Below are positions 31,575 through 35,960 of a stretch of DNA of 35,960 nt, piece by piece (the stretch's first letter is position 1; every line of letters begins with the position of its first letter). The stretch is from a virus. Under the pieces are notes generated by a model. It had not been told where the DNA came from. It saw nothing but the letters and a program-made list of their open reading frames with translations, and did not search any database. A program made the position numbers and the translations under genes. The stretch is taken from positions 1 to 35,960 of IMG/VR virus record IMGVR_UViG_3300008110_006825. The stretch is one strand, 5' to 3'.

Positions 31575-32255
31575 TTATAATTCTGGGTTATAAATTTCTA
31601 ATTTACTAAGAAATCTAGAAAGACATATTTCTTGTAATTCTGGAGCAGCATTTAAATGACAACCATCTAAAATAAAATCAAGGTTAGTTTGATATGTATT
31701 TGGATCTATAACTAAATCAGATAAGGAAATAAATGGAATTTTTTTTGTTTCACAATATTTTTCTAAATGAGAATTAAATGCCAAAGTTGCAATATTTCGA
31801 TTTTCCATAGATCCATAAGTTGGAAAAACTGGATCATAAACAGAACCGCTAGCGTGAGGACCATTTATGAGAACTTTATATCCTCTTCGAATTATATATT
31901 CAATCATTTCAATATATTTTCCTGCAACTCGTATAGAAGATTCTTCAATGGATATATTTTCTATTTCTACTCTTTTTATAACATGAACACGTAAATCTAT
32001 TTCCCCCAAAGAAAGTATAATTGCTGTTTTGGATGGATCATTCTGGTCTAAAATATCAAGAATTTTTGACTTGGTATTATTACTAGAAACATCTTTATTA
32101 ATATTATACGCAAGTGCAGGTCCAATCCATTTTATTTCAATTTTATCTATATTTTTGTAGAAATAAGAATGAGAATCTCCCAAACTAATAATATTAGTTT
32201 TACCTAGTCTGTTGAGTATTTTTTCAACTATTAAATTAATGTTTGATTGACTCAT
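31575..32255 (-). CDS. SGNH/GDSL-type hydrolase
   Basis: A 226-residue protein with SGNH blocks: IISLGDSHSYFY (block I, nucleophile Ser), IILSLGEIDLRVH (block III region), and LDGCHLN near the end (Asp-x2-His of block V). These enzymes act as esterases, often O-acetyl esterases on surface polysaccharide. Its base composition resembles the sugar cluster, to which it may belong functionally. No signal peptide. Overlaps the upstream 29-aa gene by ATGA. Confidence 0.8.
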   Translation of the reverse strand: MSQSNINLIVEKILNRLGKTNIISLGDSHSYFYKNIDKIEIKWIGPALAYNINKDVSSNNTKSKILDILDQNDPSKTAIILSLGEIDLRVHVIKRVEIENISIEESSIRVAGKYIEMIEYIIRRGYKVLINGPHASGSVYDPVFPTYGSMENRNIATLAFNSHLEKYCETKKIPFISLSDLVIDPNTYQTNLDFILDGCHLNAAPELQEICLSRFLSKLEIYNPEL

Positions 32256-32341
32256 TGTGGATATGCGTGATTAAGGGACCAAATGATTAACAATCCTATT
32301 ATACCAAAAATTGTGAGTGCTGTATAGATGCGGTCATTCAT
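32252..32341 (-). CDS. 29-aa membrane peptide
   Basis: MNDRIYTALTIFGIIGLLII then WSLNHAYPQ: one hydrophobic helix. Coupled by overlaps to the 34-aa acidic gene before it and the hydrolase after it. Unknown function. Confidence 0.6.
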   Translation of the reverse strand: MNDRIYTALTIFGIIGLLIIWSLNHAYPQ

Positions 32342-32438
32342 CGTCTTCGTCCTCGTATGTAGAAGGTTCTTCAAAAAGTTCATTCATCTTTTGTTCTAAA
32401 ACTCTTTTTAGTAGTTCCTCTAAATCTTCCTCTGTCAT
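32334..32438 (-). CDS. 34-aa acidic protein
   Basis: MTEEDLEELLKRVLEQKMNE with a tail rich in Glu/Asp (EEPSTYEDEDDE). A charged amphipathic helix with no membrane segment. Overlaps both neighbours (ATGA-type), which supports it despite its size. Confidence 0.6.
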   Translation of the reverse strand: MTEEDLEELLKRVLEQKMNELFEEPSTYEDEDDE

Positions 32439-32614
32439 TTGTCCTTTAATAGTTCTTCTATCCTTTTACGCATATTGTTGCTGTCTTGTTTCATATAATC
32501 ACGAAGAGAGTATCCACGTTGTCCTCTTAAGATACAAGTTCCCTGATAGAACATCGTGGCAGCAAAGACTAATAGAAAAACTATACCTATTAGTTCAAAG
32601 TGATTTTGAGCCAT
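32435..32614 (-). CDS. 59-aa membrane protein
   Basis: Starts MAQNHFELIGIVFLLVFAAT, one membrane helix (residues 8-22), then a basic/acidic cytoplasmic tail (LRDYMKQDSNNMRKRIEELL) likely helical. Ends in an ATGA overlap with the 34-aa gene. Unknown function. Confidence 0.65.
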   Translation of the reverse strand: MAQNHFELIGIVFLLVFAATMFYQGTCILRGQRGYSLRDYMKQDSNNMRKRIEELLKDK

Positions 32615-32790
32615 GGCAGTAAAGGTGGAATGACTCCAATCAGTCTCAGTAGTCCTTCAGCAAATAAAGCAAGAACCACCCAACCGACGCACATACTAAT
32701 GATAGAAGCATTACGGTTGTGTCGTCGTATTGCTGCATCAATCATCTCCTGAACTTCTGAACGAGTAATAAATTCGTCTTGAGGTTCCAT
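32590..32790 (-). CDS. 66-aa membrane protein with charged N-terminus
   Basis: An N-terminal amphipathic region (EFITRSEVQEMIDAAIRRHN) precedes a hydrophobic half (IISMCVGWVVLALFAEGLL, then IGVIPPLLPW). The ATG at 32790 is in a TGATG overlap with the upstream 49-aa gene. Its 3' end overlaps the 59-aa gene by 25 bases. Confidence 0.65.
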   Translation of the reverse strand: MEPQDEFITRSEVQEMIDAAIRRHNRNASIISMCVGWVVLALFAEGLLRLIGVIPPLLPWLKITLN

Positions 32791-32939
32791 CACTTCTCAT
32801 CTCCAAGAAATTTTGCAAGAGGATCTCTACGGGTTTTGACTATCTCAACTGCTCTTTTATAGAACATATTATCTGTATTACCAGAAGTCTCAAAAGTTTC
32901 TTTGATCTTCACCCAATTATTATAGGTGTGTTGATCCAT
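32790..32939 (-). CDS. 49-aa hypothetical protein
   Basis: MDQHTYNNWVKIKETFETSG, then a basic helix-rich half ending AKFLGDEK. Soluble, no motif. First gene of the run of tiny overlapping genes, 25 bases after a promoter-like element. Confidence 0.65.
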   Translation of the reverse strand: MDQHTYNNWVKIKETFETSGNTDNMFYKRAVEIVKTRRDPLAKFLGDEK

Positions 32940-32963
32940 TTTTTTGATTCGTAGTACTACTAT

Positions 32964-32991
32964 ATACTAGTTCTGGAACTTTCATCGTCAA
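32964..32991 (-). promoter_or_regulatory. Promoter of the small-gene run
   Basis: TTGACG (32986-32991), 16 bases, TAGTAT (32964-32969) on the minus strand, before the 49-aa gene. Weaker -10 than the others in the window. Confidence 0.55.
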
Positions 32992-33046
32992 CATTTTGTG
33001 TTCAATACGTAACACTGTTGAAGAAATTATTAAATCTTAAGTAAAA

Positions 33047-33131
33047 CGGAAAGGAGAGGATTCGAACCTCCGGAGGCTTTCACCTCTTTTGTTTTCAAGA
33101 CAAACGCCTTAAACCACTCGGCCACCTTTCC
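33047..33131 (-). tRNA. tRNA-Ser (anticodon TGA)
   Basis: Class II tRNA of 85 bases with a long variable arm. Acceptor GGAAAGG/CCTTTCC, anticodon stem TTTGT/ACAAA with loop CTTGAAA, T arm GGAGG-TTCGAAT-CCTCT, discriminator G as expected for Ser. Confidence 0.95.
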
Positions 33132-33143
33132 AATATTAAGTCC

Positions 33144-33401
33144 TCAACGGACTTCAAAATCAAGTCGTCTTACTTTACGTTGACGACGTGCTTCTTGCCA
33201 AGCAATATCTTGAGAAGTTAACACACCTTTGTTTTGATTTTTCTTTAATGAGTTTAGCATAACAATTTGAGATAAGTCAAGTGCTGAAATCTTATCTCCA
33301 CGAATTGTTGCCATATTTGAGCAACCACACGATATTGTTTTTGTTGGATGTCCTTCTAATTCCCTATTACAGGAACGACATCTAATTTTTAAGTTTTCCA
33401 T
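33144..33401 (-). CDS. Zinc-ribbon protein, conserved in cyanophages
   Basis: Eighty-five residues. Four Cys in [20 protein letters not shown] form a probable zinc knuckle, followed by [20 protein letters not shown] and a basic C-terminus ([15 protein letters not shown]). I recall the same arrangement in other T4-like cyanophages, function unknown; nucleic-acid binding is plausible. Confidence 0.75.
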   Translation of the reverse strand: MENLKIRCRSCNRELEGHPTKTISCGCSNMATIRGDKISALDLSQIVMLNSLKKNQNKGVLTSQDIAWQEARRQRKVRRLDFEVR

Positions 33402-33409
33402 AATTTCAA

Positions 33410-33907
33410 TTATTCTTCAATTGTTTCTTCAACGATTTCTTGTTCTACTTCTTCTTGAACTTTCTTTGATGCAGTATCTGAAAATGAACGGAGCATCCAA
33501 ACAAACTTGCCATGAGACTCCATTAAATCTTGAACAAGATTTGCCGTGGCATATGACTTTTGTTCCTCTGCTTCTTCAGATATTTTACTCATCATATCGC
33601 AGAAATCAATATTTGATTGAAGAAGATCGGAAATCATTGCTTCGGCATTCGCAGAACTTGATGCTTCTTTGATTTTAGAAACCTCAAGAACACGATTTAA
33701 ACTACTCAAAGGTTTTACATTCAAGTATCTCATATGTTCTGAGAGTCTATCAATCTCTTCAAAGATAGTCTCATACTGACCACCAAAAAGAGTATGAAGT
33801 TGTTGAAAATCTTTTCCAACAACATTCCAGTGATAGACCCAAGTTTTATGAAATAGAACAAAAAGTGATGCCTGAGCATCACTTAAGAGTTTAAACAGTT
33901 TTTCCAT
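33410..33907 (-). CDS. dps: Dps-like ferritin (DNA-binding stress protein)
   Basis: A 165-residue four-helix-bundle protein. FHKTWVYHWNVVGKDFQQLH and the following FEEIDRLSEHMR region form the inter-subunit ferroxidase site (His, Asp and Glu ligands) typical of Dps. A Glu-rich C-terminal tail (VQEEVEQEIVEETIEE) is unlike DNA-binding Lys tails. It would store iron and remove peroxide, matching the phage peroxiredoxin. A GATAAATAC late-type box lies 18 bases before the ATG. Confidence 0.88.
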   Translation of the reverse strand: MEKLFKLLSDAQASLFVLFHKTWVYHWNVVGKDFQQLHTLFGGQYETIFEEIDRLSEHMRYLNVKPLSSLNRVLEVSKIKEASSSANAEAMISDLLQSNIDFCDMMSKISEEAEEQKSYATANLVQDLMESHGKFVWMLRSFSDTASKKVQEEVEQEIVEETIEE

Positions 33908-33924
33908 TATACTCTTTTTCTAAG

Positions 33925-33932
33925 TATTTATC
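33925..33932 (-). promoter_or_regulatory. Late-type promoter (GATAAATA) for dps
   Basis: GATAAATAC on the minus strand between tRNA-Val and the dps ATG, the same variant as at psbA and the porin but without the paired TTGACA. Confidence 0.5.
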
Positions 33933-33935
33933 AAG

Positions 33936-34007
33936 TGGGCGATACTGGGTTCGAACCAGTGACCATCTCCGTGTAAAGGAGGCACTCTACCGCTGAGTTA
34001 ATCGCCC
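33936..34007 (-). tRNA. tRNA-Val (anticodon TAC)
   Basis: Acceptor GGGCGAT/ATCGCCC, D stem ACTC/GAGT, anticodon loop TTTACAC, T arm ACTGG-TTCGAAC-CCAGT. The outer anticodon-stem pair is C.A. Confidence 0.92.
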
Positions 34008-34011
34008 TAGG

Positions 34012-34083
34012 TCTACCGGTCGGGAATCGAACCCGAACTCCAAGTGCATTGTCTGCCTGTCCTGACCACTAGACTACCGATAG
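34012..34083 (-). tRNA. tRNA-like gene with an unreadable anticodon arm
   Basis: Acceptor CTATCGG/CCGGTAG, D arm GTCT...GGAC and T arm TCGGG-TTCGATT-CCCGA are all good and the total length is right (72). But the 17 bases where the anticodon arm should be (GGCAGACAATGCACTTG) do not pair and have no T33. Probably a decayed or unusual tRNA; no amino acid can be assigned. Confidence 0.55.
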
Positions 34084-34088
34084 ATGAG

Positions 34089-34166
34089 GTAGGTGTTGAG
34101 AACTTTACCTATGTTCCCACTCTTTACTTCTTCCAGCCTTAACCAGAAGGGGTATTTGGCACCTAC
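34089..34166 (-). ncRNA. Structured non-coding segment (tRNA-sized)
   Basis: A 78-base segment closed by GTAGGTG/CACCTAC (7 bp), with an inner stem GGGAAC/GTTCTC around ATAGGTAAA and a further CTTCT/AGAAG stem. It sits where a tRNA would be in the cluster but has no T-loop consensus. Could be a decayed tRNA or a phage small RNA. No reading frame is convincing here. Confidence 0.35.
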
Positions 34167-34199
34167 GAAGGTTTCCAGTAGCCGTTCTTATCTCCCATA

Positions 34200-34304
34200 A
34201 GGAAGATGTAGGTATCGAACCTACAAAGGACAGTCCCTAACGGAACTGCTGGGAATTCCACCCAGAACCAATTTGAAAGAATCGGACATTTCCAATCCTT
34301 TCAA
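34200..34304 (-). ncRNA. tRNA-like structured RNA, four hairpins
   Basis: Four consecutive hairpins on the minus strand, following tRNA-Asn. First a 14-bp stem with two G.T pairs and an AATG loop (34273-34304). Then CTGGG-TGGAATT-CCCAG, then CAGTTCC-GTTA-GGGACTG, then a true T-arm GTAGG-TTCGATA-CCTAC followed by ATCTTCC. The last three resemble the 3' part of a class II tRNA, but no matching acceptor 5' half (GGAAGAT) or D arm exists. Confidence 0.45.
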
Positions 34305-34376
34305 CTCCCCAACCTCGATTCGAACGAGGGACAGCAAAATTAACAGTTTTGAGTTCTACCACTGAACTATTGGGGA
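34305..34376 (-). tRNA. tRNA-Asn (anticodon GTT)
   Basis: Acceptor TCCCCAA/TTGGGGA, anticodon stem CAAAA/TTTTG with loop CTGTTAA, T arm CCTCG-TTCGAAT-CGAGG, discriminator G, no CCA. Confidence 0.93.
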
Positions 34377-34396
34377 ATAAGAACCCGAAGGTTCAG

Positions 34397-34468
34397 AGCG
34401 GATTAGGGGATTCGAACCCCTGACGAACTGCTTGGAAGGCAGCCATTCTACCACTGAATTAAATCCGC
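34397..34468 (-). tRNA. tRNA-Gly (anticodon TCC)
   Basis: Acceptor GCGGATT/AATCCGC, anticodon loop CTTCCAA, T arm AGGGG-TTCGAAT-CCCCT, discriminator T. A small GAACC-TTCG-GGTTC hairpin lies between it and tRNA-Asn. Confidence 0.93.
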
Positions 34469-34506
34469 ATGAGACAATCATGAACTATTTAAGTTTGATT
34501 GTCAAG

Positions 34507-34579
34507 TGCCCCTGGTAAGATTTGAACTTACACTGTATGGATTCTAAGTCCACCCTCTCTACCGTTGGAGTACAAGGGC
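34507..34579 (-). tRNA. tRNA with anticodon TAG (Leu by codon table)
   Basis: Acceptor GCCCTTG/CAGGGGC, anticodon stem GTGGA/TCCAT with loop CTTAGAA, T arm GTAAG-TTCAAAT-CTTAC. The anticodon reads CUA (Leu), but the variable arm is short (class I), which a bacterial tRNA-Leu should not have. The D stem is weak. Identity is therefore uncertain. Confidence 0.8.
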
Positions 34580-34582
34580 TGG

Positions 34583-34654
34583 TGGCGGGGGGTGGAATCG
34601 AACCACCAACCTGGAGCTTATGAGACTCCTGTGCAACCACTACACTTCCCCACG
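34583..34654 (-). tRNA. tRNA-Met/CAT (C1 mismatch, encoded CCA)
   Basis: Acceptor CGTGGGG/CCCCGCC with a C1.C72 mismatch, D stem GTGT/GCAC, anticodon stem GGAGT/GCTCC with loop CTCATAA, T arm GGTGG-TTCGATT-CCACC, then A and CCA. An unpaired first base is an initiator-tRNA feature, but the three G-C pairs of the initiator anticodon stem are missing. Could be elongator Met, initiator-like, or Ile2. Confidence 0.85.
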
Positions 34655-34718
34655 ATGATGGATTGAGTGTGGTACACCTCATAAGGATGTAACAGGGACT
34701 CAACCTCTAACAATTTAT

Positions 34719-34747
34719 ATATTAGAGCATTTTCCGTAATACGTCAA
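34719..34747 (-). promoter_or_regulatory. Promoter of the main tRNA operon
   Basis: TTGACG (34742-34747), 17 bases, TAATAT (34719-34724) on the minus strand, upstream of the tRNA run from 34654 down to 33936. The 120 bases between the HNH gene and the first tRNA hold this and an imperfect hairpin, but no gene. Confidence 0.8.
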
Positions 34748-34774
34748 GCCCTATGTACCAATTCTGAATCTGTC

Positions 34775-35245
34775 CTACTGAAACAAATAATCTTTCCATT
34801 CAGAAACTTTTGTTTTCTGAAGATCAAGAACTATTCGGCTAATTGGAGATTCTGGTGTTCTCTTCAAAACCATATTAGTTTCTTTAAGAAGACTATTCCC
34901 CTTTTTAAGATTACAAGAAGTACAACAAGCAACTAGATTTTCCCAAGTATCTTGTCCACCTTTAGAACGAGGAACTACGTGATCAATTGTAAGATCATTT
35001 TTAGACCCACAATATTGACATTCGTGGTCATCCCGTTTATAGATGAGTGCTCTCGTTGGGTAATCGGATCTTCCATAGGAAAATGGAATTTTCACATAAT
35101 TTACCAAACGAATAATTCTCTTGGAGATGAGTTTTGCTTTTTGTTTGAAGAGCAAAACAATTGCACGTTTCCAATTAGTGAAGTGTAGTGGTTCGTAAGA
35201 ACTGTTCAGAACTAGTATAGTTGAATTTGGTTCTACTAATTCCAT
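34775..35245 (-). CDS. HNH endonuclease (cyanobacterial/phage type)
   Basis: A 156-residue protein: ILVLNSSYEPLHFTNWKRAI at the start, then ALIYKRDDHECQYCGSKNDL, TIDHVVPRSKGGQDTWENLV (His of HNH) and ACCTSCNLKKGNSL. This is the common HNH type with two CxxC zinc pairs. The ATG at 35245 follows AGGAAA; a longer frame runs back through tRNA-Arg and is not credible. It lies between tRNA-Arg and the main tRNA operon promoter. Confidence 0.9.
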   Translation of the reverse strand: MELVEPNSTILVLNSSYEPLHFTNWKRAIVLLFKQKAKLISKRIIRLVNYVKIPFSYGRSDYPTRALIYKRDDHECQYCGSKNDLTIDHVVPRSKGGQDTWENLVACCTSCNLKKGNSLLKETNMVLKRTPESPISRIVLDLQKTKVSEWKDYLFQ

Positions 35246-35285
35246 TTTCCTATCACACCTCTGTTGATATTTAGATTTGAAATGG

Positions 35286-35357
35286 CACCCTGAGAGGGAT
35301 TTGAACCCCCGTCTTCTTCGTTCGTAGCGAAGCACTCTTCCACTGAGTTACCAGGGC
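35286..35357 (-). tRNA. tRNA-Arg (anticodon ACG)
   Basis: Acceptor GCCCTGG/TCAGGGT (wobbles at both ends), anticodon stem CTTCG/CGAAG with loop CTACGAA, T arm GGGGG-TTCAAAT-CCCTC, discriminator G followed by an encoded CCA (35283-35285). Confidence 0.92.
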
Positions 35358-35376
35358 AAGTATAGTATCCAAAACT

Positions 35377-35384
35377 TATAAATA
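35377..35384 (+). promoter_or_regulatory. Late promoter (TATAAATA) for plus-strand HNH gene
   Basis: Perfect TATAAATA on the plus strand, 26 bases before the HNH ATG, followed by an AGGAG that is rather far (16 bases) from the start. Confidence 0.65.
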
Positions 35385-35409
35385 GTTTAGGAGACTTTGA
35401 ATAATAAAA

Positions 35410-35766
35410 ATGCCGTCAAAAGAATGGTTATCAGATCCCAACAATCAAGAAAGAAGGAGGGAAGCAAGAAGAAAATGGTATGCCAATAACAAACCAAAAT
35501 CCTGCGATAAAGTAAAAAAAAGAAAACAAGAATTACGAGAATGGTTTAGCAATTACAAACAACAATTAGAATGCGAAATGTGTGGAGAAAATCACCCAGC
35601 AACAATTCAATTTCACCATAAAAACCCAGAAGAAAAAGAGATAGAAATTTCTAAAACAATAAACCAAGGTTGGTCAAAAGAAAGAATAATGACTGAAATT
35701 AATAAGTGTCAAATTTTATGTGCTAATTGTCATTTCAAATTGCATTATAATTTGGCGAAGGGATAG
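35410..35766 (+). CDS. HNH endonuclease running into tRNA-Trp
   Basis: A 118-residue protein with a basic N-terminal half, LECEMCGENHPATIQFHHKN (first Cys pair and His pair) and CQILCANCHFKLHYN (second pair and last His). The layout matches the HNH gene at 30566, so they are likely paralogues. It is on the opposite strand to almost everything around it, and its last 11 bases are the 3' end of tRNA-Trp, read from the other strand. A freestanding homing endonuclease is likely. Confidence 0.85.
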   Translation: MPSKEWLSDPNNQERRREARRKWYANNKPKSCDKVKKRKQELREWFSNYKQQLECEMCGENHPATIQFHHKNPEEKEIEISKTINQGWSKERIMTEINKCQILCANCHFKLHYNLAKG

Positions 35767-35827
35767 GGACTTGAACCCTAACTAGAAATTTTGGAGATTT
35801 CCGTGCTACCAATTACACTATCCCAAC
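35756..35827 (-). tRNA. tRNA-Trp (anticodon CCA), acceptor mismatched
   Basis: D stem GTGT/GCAC, anticodon stem GAAAT/ATTTC with loop CTCCAAA, T arm TAGGG-TTCAAGT-CCCTA, discriminator G and encoded CCA. The acceptor GTTGGGA/TCCCTTC has two T.T mismatches (positions 2 and 3) exactly where the HNH gene overlaps. Confidence 0.87.
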
Positions 35828-35831
35828 ATGG

Positions 35832-35904
35832 TGTCCGTGAGAGGATTCGAACCTCCAACAAATAGATCCTTAGTCTATTGCCTCTTCCATTGGGCTACAC
35901 GGAC
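35832..35904 (-). tRNA. tRNA with anticodon AAG (Leu by codon table)
   Basis: Acceptor GTCCGTG/CACGGAC, anticodon stem ATAGA/TCTAT with loop CTAAGGA, T arm GGAGG-TTCGAAT-CCTCT, discriminator A and encoded CCA. AAG would read CUU (Leu), yet A34 is rare outside Arg-ACG and the variable arm is short. The amino-acid call is uncertain. Confidence 0.75.
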
Positions 35905-35910
35905 AAGAAA

Positions 35911-35924
35911 GGGGATTGCTCCCC
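35911..35924 (-). terminator. Terminator for a gene beyond the right edge
   Basis: Stem GGGGA/TCCCC with a GCAA tetraloop, then TTTCTT on the minus strand. The 36 bases to its right probably hold the end of a minus-strand gene, but too little is visible to choose a frame. Confidence 0.7.
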
Positions 35925-35960
35925 AGTTCGCTCAGAGTGCTATTGCTCAAACGGCAACAG

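Noticed and set aside
32940-33003. Short minus-strand frame starting MLTMKVPELVYSSTTNQ
   Set aside because: It overlaps the proposed promoter of the small-gene run, has no ribosome site and runs into the next gene in another frame; too little evidence to list.
34485-34703. 72-codon minus-strand frame
   Set aside because: It runs through two tRNA genes and a spacer and has no ribosome site.

Overview
The window looks like part of a T4-like (contractile-tailed) cyanophage genome infecting marine Synechococcus or Prochlorococcus. The sequence reasons are a psbA (photosystem II D1) gene split by a group I intron, two hli genes, a phosphate-binding pstS behind a cyanobacterial-type Pho box, a cyanobacterial SLH porin, very tight gene packing with ATGA overlaps, T4-late-type promoters (TATAAATA and close variants), strong TTGACN-17-TATAAT-type promoters, and a tRNA island invaded by HNH endonuclease genes. 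Almost everything is on the minus strand; the exceptions are a five-gene block at 1.7-2.7 kb and one HNH gene near the right end.

Layout from the left. 1-1680: psbA (the end of the gene runs off the window), its group I intron with a LAGLIDADG endonuclease, and its promoter. 1.7-2.7 kb: a plus-strand block of small proteins ending in a staphylococcal-nuclease-like enzyme. 2.6-5.2 kb: a late module with a Pro/Glu/Asp repeat protein and a C39-type peptidase whose stop codon lies on a textbook -1 frameshift site that would fuse it to a lysozyme lacking its own start. 5.3-9.6 kb: host-takeover metabolism, with peroxiredoxin, two hli genes, two small genes between them, pstS and a porin. 9.6-29.7 kb: a run of about 25 surface-polysaccharide genes, all on the minus strand and mostly overlapping or nearly touching. 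29.8-35.96 kb: a tRNA island with ten clear tRNAs and several tRNA-like or structured segments, three HNH endonucleases, a Dps-like ferritin, a Phd/YefM-like protein, an SGNH hydrolase and many tiny membrane proteins.

The sugar cluster is coherent. Gmd makes GDP-4-keto-6-deoxymannose, which can go to GDP-L-fucose (Fcl-like), to a 3,6-dideoxy sugar through a ColD-like dehydratase with the diagnostic His in place of Lys, or to a D-rhamnose-type sugar (RMD-like SDR). A plant-type GDP-mannose 3,5-epimerase would make GDP-L-galactose. L-galactose, L-fucose and colitose are the same L-galacto skeleton with 0, 1 or 2 deoxy positions, and two tandem GT11-type transferases lie in the cluster. A split HldE-like pair with a HAD protein suggests a heptose branch, and five methyltransferases suggest O-methylated decorations.

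The most notable observations are the peptidase/lysozyme frameshift signal, the late promoter buried in the psbA intron, the phage-borne L-galacto sugar series, an A9 tract that breaks a methyltransferase gene, the repeat protein, and a shared composite promoter for psbA and the porin. Two of these rest on homopolymer runs (A6 and A9), so base-calling error is a live alternative for them. Functions are assigned from visible motifs and remembered families only; no search was run.
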